Source: CAMLQK01 sp964654135 (GTDB taxonomy: Bacteria > Patescibacteriota > Saccharimonadia > Saccharimonadales > UBA4665). From it: DNA of 19,714 nucleotides. The translations under genes were made by a program, and so were the position numbers. The stretch spans positions 1 to 19,714 of the forward strand of contig CAZZHV010000021.1 of NCBI GenBank assembly GCA_964654135.1. Direction: 5' to 3'. This document shows, piece after piece, positions 13,318 through 19,714 of the stretch (position 1 is the stretch's first letter; every line of letters starts with the position of its first letter). The notes under the pieces were generated by a model. That model saw only the letters and a program-made list of their open reading frames with translations, ran no database searches and had not been told where the DNA came from.

Positions 13318-14691
13318 ATGAGTGAAGTAAGATTACAATCGTCCATGTTTATGGACGACCCAGAAAGCTTGCAACAAACACTCGAACGACATGGCGCACT
13401 TACATTTCAGCCGCTTGATGGTGGCTTGTTCCCCGCCTCGCAACTCCCCAAAAGCTTGGCTCGACAGACAGAAATGGATGGTGCCTGGTTTAGGGATAAC
13501 GCGCATGCCACGGGTGCGCTTTATGACATAGGTCGCCTCGATCTGGCAATCCCTGCTGGGGCAGCTCTGCTCAAAGTTATCAATGACAGTCGTCCTCTGC
13601 TGGATGAAGTCGTCTACGATGGCAGTGAGCGCCGACTACCGATACGAGTTAATGGTCGTACGCTCAAGCCAATTCGCGAACAGCGTATACAGCACGACTC
13701 AACTGGCTATCTTCTTGAGGTTACGAGTCGCCTCTTGCACGATGAAGTCATACCACTTAATGCTCCGTCATTTCAACGCGTACTTGATAATCAAGTCCAG
13801 ATTATTCGCTATCTTAAGGCTGTAGAATATTGGCACGCTGCCGATGCAGGCCACTGGGAAGAAGATCATCGTATTCATGCCTCGAGTATTGGTGTGGTTG
13901 TGGCTGGATTGCGCCGCACGCAGCAGCTTTTCGAAAAAATAGATTACAAGCCGCACGTCGATGTTCAGGAGCTTATTGAGACTGGCAAGAGCGCGTTTGA
14001 TGCCATTCTGGCACGAGGAGTCACCGATTTGCTACCTGATGGTACGATACCGCCAGAAACACTACGCCAACCACCATGGGCGCATGATACCGAAGTCCAG
14101 CATCCGGGTGCTGAACATTTCTTCGAACTATTTGATGTGCGCCGACGCGAACAAGACGCGGCACTGCTATTCCTGGTAGAACCGCTTGATGTACTTAACG
14201 AAGACCAGGCAGCCAAAATTGTTGATGATGTCGAGAAGCACTTAGTCCGTAAAAAGGGTGTGGCGCGTTACGCTGGCGACACCTATTGGGGGCCGGGCTT
14301 TAAGGAAATCCTAAAGCCCTCTGAGCGCACAACCTCCGCAGTTGGTCGGCTAGATCTCCGAAACCAAACTGCTGCTGGAGTTGCCTACAGTAAAACTGAG
14401 GCGCAATGGTCGTTATTCGATCCAATATTAGCAGCCTACTGGGCTCGTCGATTTGCAAAGACCAAAAAATCAGAGCACCGAGATAAGTCACTCGAATATA
14501 TAGACCGGCACTTATCTCAGCTTGTCTTGCAGCCAGATGGAACATGGCAATGGCCCGAAGCGTATTACCATGCATTTGTGCGTCATGATCGGCAGAAGTT
14601 CCAGCTGATGCCCAACGACCACACTCCTTTGTTATGGACGCAAGCCAATAGTCTACGAGCTCTACAACATTTTGTTGCGCTAGTAAAATAA
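13318..14691 (+). CDS. Glycoside hydrolase family 15-like protein (glucoamylase-type fold)
   Basis: A 457-residue protein with no signal peptide. GH15-type landmarks of the (alpha/alpha)6 barrel appear in order: GAWFRDNAHATGALYDIGR (55-73), YWHAADAGHWEEDHRIHAS (171-189) with a candidate acid Glu181/Glu182 after Trp, YAGDTYWGP, TWQWPEAYYHAFV with a possible catalytic base in PEAY, and PLLWTQANSLRAL near the end. GH15 enzymes hydrolyse alpha-glucosidic bonds from the non-reducing end (glucoamylase, trehalase); the group also includes the phosphorylase-kinase regulatory chain relatives. It is shorter than secreted glucoamylases and probably intracellular, acting on glycogen, maltodextrin or trehalose. 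ATG 13318 has GAGGAGG upstream. The substrate is not determinable here. Confidence 0.78.
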   Translation: MSEVRLQSSMFMDDPESLQQTLERHGALTFQPLDGGLFPASQLPKSLARQTEMDGAWFRDNAHATGALYDIGRLDLAIPAGAALLKVINDSRPLLDEVVYDGSERRLPIRVNGRTLKPIREQRIQHDSTGYLLEVTSRLLHDEVIPLNAPSFQRVLDNQVQIIRYLKAVEYWHAADAGHWEEDHRIHASSIGVVVAGLRRTQQLFEKIDYKPHVDVQELIETGKSAFDAILARGVTDLLPDGTIPPETLRQPPWAHDTEVQHPGAEHFFELFDVRRREQDAALLFLVEPLDVLNEDQAAKIVDDVEKHLVRKKGVARYAGDTYWGPGFKEILKPSERTTSAVGRLDLRNQTAAGVAYSKTEAQWSLFDPILAAYWARRFAKTKKSEHRDKSLEYIDRHLSQLVLQPDGTWQWPEAYYHAFVRHDRQKFQLMPNDHTPLLWTQANSLRALQHFVALVK

Positions 14692-14715
14692 TAAAAACAC
14701 CCGGCAGTCCGGGTG
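14691..14715 (-). terminator. Terminator for the minus-strand winged-helix transcript
   Basis: CACCCGG-cagt-CCGGGTG (14698-14715). On the minus strand the stem is followed by TTTTTATTATTTT. It also sits right after the convergent GH15-like gene and may serve both, though the plus side has no T run. Confidence 0.75.
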
Positions 14716-14775
14716 CTCTCTGTCTAGTTTAAGGGCACGGTATCGTTGAAGGGGTATGAAATGAGATACGCACGA

Positions 14776-14809
14776 GGCGCCATCACGTTGATCTTGGTGC
14801 GATGGCGCC
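14776..14809 (-). other. Perfect 9-bp GC-rich hairpin after the winged-helix gene
   Basis: GGCGCCATC (14776-14784), a 16-nt loop, GATGGCGCC (14801-14809). It is transcribed in the 3' region of the minus-strand gene, upstream of the T-rich terminator; the same style as the hairpins after the other GC-rich genes. Confidence 0.5.
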
Positions 14810-14833
14810 ACGGCGTCCGTACAGGGTGATGCG

Positions 14834-15040
14834 TCAGGAGCTGGTCGGCTTGTAGGTGGTGCTAGCAGTGTTGCCACTGCCCGTCGTGCCCTCAGCCTCA
14901 GCCTTGCCAGTTGACTCGAGATGATGGATGGCTGCTTGTGCCTGCGGATTTGTCAGGCCGGTCGCTTGCGCAACCTGAGCTGCCGTTTGTGCGCCATCCT
15001 TCAAGGCGGCCAGAGCTGCCTCGTCATTTGCCTTCGACAT
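14834..15040 (-). CDS. Small winged-helix DNA-binding protein
   Basis: A 68-residue protein from ATG 15040; a longer frame from TTG 15154 exists, but it would place a perfect palindrome inside the coding region and adds an unpromising N-terminus. The order is helix (NDEAALAALKDG), helix (TAAQVAQATG), turn (LTNPQ), recognition-type helix (AQAAIHHLESTG), then a short strand (KAEAEG) and a Gly/Ser/Thr-rich tail. This is a minimal winged helix as in MarR/IclR/TrmB-like folds, without any effector domain. It is GC-richer than its neighbours and stops at TGA. A candidate AGAAGGG site lies rather far (about 12 nt) upstream, so translation may be weak. The palindrome at 15073-15092 in its leader hints at autoregulation. 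Confidence 0.65.
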   Translation of the reverse strand: MSKANDEAALAALKDGAQTAAQVAQATGLTNPQAQAAIHHLESTGKAEAEGTTGSGNTASTTYKPTSS

Positions 15041-15072
15041 CTTGTCTGCTTGCCCTTCTTCGATACCGTGCT

Positions 15073-15092
15073 GTTTCGACGTGTGTCGAAAC
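15073..15092 (-). promoter_or_regulatory. Perfect 20-bp palindrome upstream of the winged-helix gene
   Basis: GTTTCGAC-gtgt-GTCGAAAC, centred about 42 bp before ATG 15040. It could be an operator for the winged-helix protein or an RNA hairpin in its leader. The AT-rich DNA at 15155-15200 probably holds the promoter. Confidence 0.4.
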
Positions 15093-15211
15093 GCGATTAC
15101 TTGGTGCAGCTGCTGTGTTCTCTTCTCATGATGCTCGCTGCCAGGAGTAATCAATACAATTAAACAATATTACAAGAAATAATGCTATGTCTAGTTGTCA
15201 GATCATAGCTC

Positions 15212-15958
15212 TTACTGGTCGAGTTCGGCTAGCTTAGCCTTGAAGCTAGCATCTTGGGCGAGCTTCTTGTGAAAATCTGAGGTATAGAAGTCTTTAAGGA
15301 TCTTTGACCACAATTGCTCATGAGCCTGAATAGACGGATCGCCAGCAAGATGATGCGGGTAGTCGTAAACTGGTTGCGGACAGATATAATAGTCTGCGCC
15401 GCGAATATCTGCTTCAATGGTGTGTTCCGCAAAGGGATCTTGCGCGTTGCGAACGGCGCGAGTTGAGCCGAGTATGGCGGCGTCAGGATATCCAAGAAGT
15501 ACGCCAAAAGCAATGTGTCCGACTTCTTCCTCGGTAAATCCCTTGCCCTGAGCAGCTACAACTGCTGCACATAAAGCCTTCATGGCAGTTTCGGGCGTCC
15601 TATCCTTAAGGCTGTTTGGATCAAACGATAAAATTGAGGTTGTTTCTAGTGTTTGATCAAGTCCCTTGCGCAACACAAGGTCGTAACTTGCGCCCGTTTC
15701 GCCCATTGTCGATGTGGTACTGCCTGATTCTGACATGTAGATATCTGTTAACCGTTTGAGAATTTTGAGGTCGCTATCGACTTCTTTTTGCCAGGCCGCG
15801 GCCTGATTCTTGGAGCCCCAGAAAATACCATCACCGTAGCCACGTGCTCCGGCAAAGGTCAGAACCATATTAGGGCACACCCAGTACGGCATGTGAGCTG
15901 GGCCAACTTCGGCTAGAAGTTTCTCAAGTATTGTAATGGCTGCGGCTGCGTTTGGCAT
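15212..15958 (-). CDS. Unrecognised protein, 248 residues
   Basis: A complete frame with ATG 15958 preceded by TTAGGA 6 nt upstream. It begins MPNAAAAITILEKLLAEVG. It contains GARGYGDGIFWGSKN, a Ser/Thr/Gly-rich loop (SESGSTTSTMGETGAS), a helical segment FTEEEVGHIAFGVLLGYPD, and a Lys-rich C-terminal helix. There is no signal peptide or clear membrane span. VGHIAFGVLLGYPDAAILG is a recognisable hydrophobic helix-turn that would help a homology search. Function is unknown. It is divergent from the Nudix gene across a 61-bp gap with minus-strand TATACT/TATATA boxes. Confidence 0.8.
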   Translation of the reverse strand: MPNAAAAITILEKLLAEVGPAHMPYWVCPNMVLTFAGARGYGDGIFWGSKNQAAAWQKEVDSDLKILKRLTDIYMSESGSTTSTMGETGASYDLVLRKGLDQTLETTSILSFDPNSLKDRTPETAMKALCAAVVAAQGKGFTEEEVGHIAFGVLLGYPDAAILGSTRAVRNAQDPFAEHTIEADIRGADYYICPQPVYDYPHHLAGDPSIQAHEQLWSKILKDFYTSDFHKKLAQDASFKAKLAELDQ

Positions 15959-16007
15959 GTAAATTCCTAAGGTTATATAACAGTTCCAGTATATGTCACA
16001 TCTTCGG

Positions 16008-16013
16008 TATACT
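16008..16013 (+). promoter_or_regulatory. -10 box of the Nudix gene, leaderless arrangement
   Basis: TATACT lies 6 nt before ATG 16020, with no Shine-Dalgarno. Confidence 0.5.
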
Positions 16014-16019
16014 AAAGAT

Positions 16020-16526
16020 ATGAAATTACTTCGTGAAATCAAACATCGCGAATTATTCCCAGATTCGGACCAGAAAACACCTGACGCATTCGGCCATCGT
16101 CGAGCGGCTCGAGCTATCGTGACTAACGACGTTGGCGAAGTCGCTCTGCTGTATGTCGGTAAATATAAGTATCATAAATTACCTGGGGGTGGCATTGAGG
16201 ACGGTGAGGACATTACCCAAGCTTTGGAGCGTGAACTACTCGAAGAAATCGGTTGTCAGGCCGAAGTTACTGGCGAAATTGGCGAAATTATTGAGTATCG
16301 CGATGCATGGGGTATGATGCAAACCTCATACTGCTATCTCGCTAGACAAATTGGTGCTGCTGTCGCACCTGACTTTACTGACAAAGAGTTGAGCGAGGGT
16401 TTTGAGATTGTCTGGGCTAAAAACATGGACGTGGCTATAGCATTGCTCGACAACGATGATCCACAGGATTACGGTGGTCGTTTCATTACTATGCGTGACC
16501 GTACATTCCTTGCCGCTGCTTCATAG
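16020..16526 (+). CDS. Nudix hydrolase
   Basis: A 168-residue cytoplasmic enzyme that hydrolyses a nucleoside diphosphate linked to another group. The Nudix box is exact at residues 57-79: G-x5-E-x7-R-E-L-L-E-E-I-G-C, i.e. GGIEDGEDITQALERELL then EEIGC, with metal-ligand glutamates 75 and 76. The strand before it is YHKLPGG, as usual. The N-terminal 25 residues (MKLLREIKHRELFPDSDQK) are an extension whose role is unclear. The C-terminal half (FEIVWAKNMDVAIALL) fits the family. The substrate class (8-oxo-dGTP, ADP-ribose, other) cannot be decided. I chose ATG 16020 because the -10 box ends only 6 nt before it. Confidence 0.88.
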   Translation: MKLLREIKHRELFPDSDQKTPDAFGHRRAARAIVTNDVGEVALLYVGKYKYHKLPGGGIEDGEDITQALERELLEEIGCQAEVTGEIGEIIEYRDAWGMMQTSYCYLARQIGAAVAPDFTDKELSEGFEIVWAKNMDVAIALLDNDDPQDYGGRFITMRDRTFLAAAS

Positions 16527-16607
16527 TCTATGTGACAAAAATATGTCCTTGTGGAGTATGCTTATGCTTTGCTACCATAGAACTAAGAATGCTAACGAGG
16601 AGCTGCA

Positions 16608-16976
16608 ATGGCACGGTTACCAATATCGGGACAAGACAGTGGTACATGGGGCGACGTCCTTAACGATTTTCTAGGACAAGCACATGTCACGGATGGCTCC
16701 CTTAAACCGTCAGCCGTTAGCGCTGCCATCGGCAGCAGCCTCACTGATAGTAATATTGCCGCTGGTGCTGCTATTGCCCAGAGCAAAATTGCTGGCTTAA
16801 CTGCAGACCTTAGCGCTAAGCTAACTGCTTCCAATAACCTGAGTGATGTCGTGAGTGCCGCAACAGCAAGGACCAACCTAGGCGTGCCATCGGCAACAGG
16901 CTTTGCAAATATAACAGTCGGAACAACGGCTCCAAGTAGCCCTTCTGTTGGCGACATTTGGGTTGACACAAATTAA
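16608..16976 (+). CDS. Phage-tail-fibre-like small protein
   Basis: A 122-residue protein behind GAGGAGCTGCA (good ribosome binding site). The N-terminus MARLPISGQDSGTWGDVLND recalls tail or surface-protein N-termini seen in CPR genomes. The middle is Ala/Ser-rich with SNIAAGAAIAQSKIAGLTAD, a repeat style common in phage tail fibres. TASNNLSDVVSAATARTNLG is a typical tail-fibre segment, and TTAPSSPSVGDIWVDTN is a common end module. There is no signal peptide. Its TAA stop overlaps the ATG of the next gene (TAATG), so the two proteins are made together, perhaps as an anchor and a displayed partner. The phage origin is inferred from style; no other phage genes lie near. Confidence 0.75.
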   Translation: MARLPISGQDSGTWGDVLNDFLGQAHVTDGSLKPSAVSAAIGSSLTDSNIAAGAAIAQSKIAGLTADLSAKLTASNNLSDVVSAATARTNLGVPSATGFANITVGTTAPSSPSVGDIWVDTN

Positions 16977-19522
16977 TGGCCAGCGATCCGGACGCTATTC
17001 CACGCGGACAATATCGCAATAATCAGCGCGCACCGGTTGCTATCGGTGGACATACTTCGGGCGATGGTGTCTCCAATAATCTATGGCTAGAAGCTGATAT
17101 CTATAGTTCCACGCCTGGTTCTGACACGAGTTTGTCTATCGAGGCTCGCTCCATCGGTACGGCATTTACTGGCACAGCTACAGCCAGCAGTATGGCAAGG
17201 CCGCTCAAAGAAACCACGCTACCGACATCAAGGCGCGGTGCGAACCTTATTTATGACACCAAGAACAAGCGATTCATTTTGTTTGGTGGCTACGATGGCA
17301 CAACTCGGTATAACGAAGTGTGGGAATTATCTGCTGGGAGTGCCTATAGTCGTTGGCACAAGTTAACTCCTACAGGCACTGCACCAACTGCGCGCAACCT
17401 CGGTGCTGCGACATTTGTACGAGGCACTACATCCGGCTCCGTCGATAAGGCCTATCTGATCATCTGGGGAGGTGCAATTCCTGGTGATACTAACACAATG
17501 GCTGTACTCGATATTAGTACTCCTGGCAGCGAAGCCTGGTCAGCCATAACACAAACAAATACACCAGCTGCTCGCTCGTATATTACGCACCATATGGTGG
17601 CAAAAAGCACCGGTGCAGGCACAGCTGATATCTACCTCTTTGGTGGTTGGGGCGCCTCACGTACCAATGATCTCTTAAGGTGCACATTTGACGTCAATAC
17701 ACCTACGGCCGTTACCTGGACAACACTCAAAGCAAATGGCGCGGTTGGCAATCCAACAGGTCGGTCAGGCACAGCTATGATCTACGACAGCGCCAACGAC
17801 CGACTGGTTATTACCTGTGGCTATTCTGGTTCAGTCTATCTCAACGATGCCTGGGCATATGGCATTAGCGGTGGCGCCTTCGCACAGTTAAGCCCTGGCG
17901 GCACGGCTCCAGCAATTCGTGAGCTACCAAGTATTGGCTACGACGTTGTTAACCAGCGAGCAATCGTAATGGGAGGCTGGCAAGGCTCGGCCACCAACAA
18001 CCGCAACGACATCTTTCAATTATCATTAGCATCTGGTTCCGAAACATGGACACAGATCAAGACCAACGACCTCAACAACCAAGGTGTCCTAGCGTTCTCA
18101 AATGGCGCAGCCGCCGTCGATAGTGATCGCAATTTTATGATTGTTGCCACCCAACTTGGATACGATAGTACTAGCAAGTATGTCTACGCCTTCGACATGA
18201 ATGACACATCTGCTTCAGCGCCTCTCTACGGCTTAACGACAGTCGACTTTTTTAGAGGGCGCGATGCTCCGGGCTATGTCTTTAATTCTGTCCGTAATGA
18301 GTGGCTACTCATTAACGGCTACAGCGCAATGGATGACGACACGACCATTTCGCATGGCGAACATATTTCCGAAATATGGGCATATAACCGTACGGCAAAC
18401 ACATGGCGCTATGCTGCCAAAGGCCCATTGAGCATGCCTCAGGGCGAAGGTGGTATGAGCATATACGATGCCGCAAATGATCGCATAATCTATTTTGGTG
18501 GTCTTACGGGAACTAACCAACGAACTAATGATGTCTGGCAACTCAAAGCCGATATACACGGTATGTACGTTGCTACCAAGCTAACGCCGTCCGGCAGCTT
18601 GCCAACTCAACGCTGGCTTATGGCAGGATGCTATGATGCAACCAACCAACGGATGATCATCTGGGGCGGACAAAGTGCTTCTGGCGTACTCGGTGATGTC
18701 TGGGCACTTAGCCTTACTTCTGGCTCCGAAACTTGGACGCAGTTATCTCCAACTGGTACGGCCCCGACGGCAGCTTGGCAATCATGTTTTGCGTTTGATA
18801 GCGCTAATAAACGCCTGTATATTCACGCTGGAGCAACAGATGCGGGCAGCACGACATTTACGACACAACTTTTCTATCTGGATATTAGTACGACAAACTG
18901 CGCTTGGGTAAATACTGGAGTCACCGGTGGCTTAGGCGTACGCGGTGCAACACTGGGCTTTGACTCCGTTGGCCAACGCCTTGTTTGCTTTGGCGGTTTT
19001 GATGGTACGAACGTAATCAACACGGTTCGCTACACAAGCACCAGCTCATTTACTTCGTGGACAACACAAGCAACTGCCAACACACCAACGGCGCGACGCA
19101 GTGCTGGCTACATGGTAATTGGTAATTATTTCCTGGTAGCCTGTGGACGCCCACCCACTGGCACTTGGTTTAGCGACACCCAGGAGCTCAATTTTACCAA
19201 TCCACCCTCTTTTTGGAGCTGGACTGCCAAAAACCCAGCCATATACCAAGTTACTGCAGTGGCTGCTACGGGTCTTGTTAGTCGAGCAAGCTATCATTGG
19301 CAATCATGGGGTGTCACTGGGGCAACCGTTGGTGCTGCACAGTCATTTGGTGGCAACAGCGAAAGCGCCGCTGACTTTATTGCTGGCAGCGCTGGCGGAC
19401 GCTTTAAAGTCTCTAATGTATCTTGGGCGGCAAAGCCAGTTAAAGTCTGGAATGGGTCAGCCTGGGTTACTAAGCCTGTCAAATTTTGGAACGGTAGCGC
19501 CTGGATCGAAACAAGCTACTAG
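16976..19522 (+). CDS. Large kelch-repeat (beta-propeller) protein
   Basis: An 848-residue protein. The N-terminal ~80 residues (MASDPDAIPRGQYRNNQRAP) look like a tail-type cap. Residues about 82-745 hold a dozen or so kelch units, each with a PT-x-R, a YD-x-x-x-x-R hairpin, and a FGG or WGG diglycine strand followed by N-D-V-W; recurring connectors are LTPTGTAPTAR, LSPGGTAPAIR and LSPTGTAPTAA. That is enough for about two propellers. The C-terminus carries the doubled motif KPVKVWNGSAW / KPVKFWNGSAW, common at the ends of tail-like and surface proteins. There is no signal peptide and no ribosome binding site of its own: the start ATG overlaps the upstream stop (TAATG), so translation depends on re-initiation. 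Expected role: binding to glycans or proteins, perhaps host contact. An enzyme such as galactose oxidase is not supported. Confidence 0.85.
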   Translation: MASDPDAIPRGQYRNNQRAPVAIGGHTSGDGVSNNLWLEADIYSSTPGSDTSLSIEARSIGTAFTGTATASSMARPLKETTLPTSRRGANLIYDTKNKRFILFGGYDGTTRYNEVWELSAGSAYSRWHKLTPTGTAPTARNLGAATFVRGTTSGSVDKAYLIIWGGAIPGDTNTMAVLDISTPGSEAWSAITQTNTPAARSYITHHMVAKSTGAGTADIYLFGGWGASRTNDLLRCTFDVNTPTAVTWTTLKANGAVGNPTGRSGTAMIYDSANDRLVITCGYSGSVYLNDAWAYGISGGAFAQLSPGGTAPAIRELPSIGYDVVNQRAIVMGGWQGSATNNRNDIFQLSLASGSETWTQIKTNDLNNQGVLAFSNGAAAVDSDRNFMIVATQLGYDSTSKYVYAFDMNDTSASAPLYGLTTVDFFRGRDAPGYVFNSVRNEWLLINGYSAMDDDTTISHGEHISEIWAYNRTANTWRYAAKGPLSMPQGEGGMSIYDAANDRIIYFGGLTGTNQRTNDVWQLKADIHGMYVATKLTPSGSLPTQRWLMAGCYDATNQRMIIWGGQSASGVLGDVWALSLTSGSETWTQLSPTGTAPTAAWQSCFAFDSANKRLYIHAGATDAGSTTFTTQLFYLDISTTNCAWVNTGVTGGLGVRGATLGFDSVGQRLVCFGGFDGTNVINTVRYTSTSSFTSWTTQATANTPTARRSAGYMVIGNYFLVACGRPPTGTWFSDTQELNFTNPPSFWSWTAKNPAIYQVTAVAATGLVSRASYHWQSWGVTGATVGAAQSFGGNSESAADFIAGSAGGRFKVSNVSWAAKPVKVWNGSAWVTKPVKFWNGSAWIETSY

Positions 19523-19548
19523 CTAATAGGGTATACGAACGATAATAA

Positions 19549-19577
19549 AACGACCGCTCTTTATTTGAGCGGTCGTT
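19549..19577. terminator. Bidirectional terminator between convergent genes
   Basis: ACGACCGCTC (19550-19559), a 7-nt loop, GAGCGGTCGT (19567-19576), extended by one A-T pair. The T-rich side (TTTTATTAT) faces the minus strand, so it chiefly ends the lectin transcript. Confidence 0.8.
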
Positions 19578-19585
19578 GACTTTAT

Positions 19586-19714
19586 CTATTCCGTGATTGA
19601 CCATTTCTGGGCATTCGTACCATTACACGACCATAGCCATATCTGCGTGCCATCATCCGTACCGGAGTGCTTGTCGTCCAAACAGAGATTGGCGTGCGGA
19701 TTAGTTATAGTGCC
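19586..19714 (-). CDS. C-terminal end of a ricin-type (beta-trefoil) lectin domain, partial
   Basis: The last 42 residues of a protein whose start lies beyond the right edge, ending at TAG (19588-19586). NLCLDDKHSGTDDGTQIWLW and then SCNGTNAQKWSITE show the beta-trefoil carbohydrate-binding pattern: C-L-D, G-T-x-I/V-x-L/W-x-x-C-N, and the closing Q-x-W (QKW). Such domains bind galactose or other sugars and are usually appended to secreted enzymes or adhesins. The frame is open to the window edge in this 129-nt stretch. The upstream domains and any signal peptide cannot be seen. Confidence 0.8.
   Translation of the reverse strand, partial: GTITNPHANLCLDDKHSGTDDGTQIWLWSCNGTNAQKWSITE

Noticed and set aside
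4846..14809. Integron-like cassettes (gene plus attC-type hairpin) for the GC-rich genes
   Set aside because: The genes face both directions, are far apart with native genes between, have no integrase in view, and the hairpins share no conserved attC-type core sites. Transfer with attached terminators is simpler.
16976..19522. Galactose-oxidase-type enzyme
   Set aside because: Kelch repeats are shared with that family, but no signal peptide, copper-ligand pattern or catalytic Cys-Tyr arrangement was recognised.
1..19714. CRISPR arrays, tRNA genes, insertion sequences or prophage module
   Set aside because: No regularly spaced direct repeats, no cloverleaf-like segments, no transposase or integrase, and no phage structural genes other than the tail-fibre-like pair were seen.

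Overview
The window reads as a chromosomal fragment of a small-genome, Gram-positive-like bacterium. The best guess is the Candidate Phyla Radiation (Patescibacteria), probably Saccharibacteria (TM7). The reasons are compact gene-dense DNA on both strands, many short hypothetical proteins, a membrane-anchored CHAP protein, an AMIN-like secreted protein, a GH15-type protein, a phage-tail-like/kelch gene pair, and several promoters whose -10 box sits only 6-8 nt before the start codon (leaderless mRNAs). The genetic code looks standard: TAA, TAG and TGA all terminate genes. The taxonomic call is inference from gene style; there is no rRNA or marker gene here.

Layout. (1) 1-4029: a peptide-modification locus. 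A 104-residue precursor with five phenylalanines spaced 16-17 residues apart is encoded divergently from a radical SAM/SPASM enzyme of FxsB type. A large unrecognised gene runs off the left edge and another unrecognised gene lies tail-to-tail with the enzyme. (2) 4065-8213: a GC-rich lipoprotein gene behind a strong promoter and an odd leader hairpin, a stand-alone ATP-grasp enzyme, a YqeY-like small protein, a GNAT acetyltransferase and a CHAP-domain protein. (3) 8371-9819: a GC-rich HAD-like protein and an SGNH hydrolase interrupted by a 100-N assembly gap that is almost certainly artificial. (4) 9800-11532: a graspetide-type locus (precursor plus MvdD/TgmB-like ATP-grasp maturase), and upstream on the same strand a GC-rich, very acidic Trp-repeat peptide that may be another precursor. 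(5) 11704-16526: a Cys-His (transglutaminase-like) protein, a secreted AMIN-like protein, a GH15-like protein, a tiny winged-helix protein with a palindrome in its leader, an unrecognised protein and a Nudix hydrolase. (6) 16608-19714: a tail-fibre-like protein translationally coupled to an 848-residue kelch-repeat protein, and on the opposite strand the end of a ricin-type lectin domain.

How it fits together. The strongest theme is a concentration of RiPP (ribosomally made, post-translationally modified peptide) chemistry: one radical-SAM system and one ATP-grasp system within about 9 kb, with at least two and possibly three precursors. The second theme is a set of four GC-rich genes (lipoprotein, HAD-like, acidic peptide, winged helix) embedded in a less GC-rich background. 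Each is followed by GC-rich hairpin DNA, which suggests acquisition from a high-GC donor. The third theme is surface biology: kelch, lectin, CHAP, AMIN-like and lipoprotein.

No stretch longer than about 300 bases lacks a gene. The longest gap is 11015-11244, which holds a promoter, a terminator and a structured region. No tRNA, rRNA, CRISPR array, insertion sequence or replication origin was seen.
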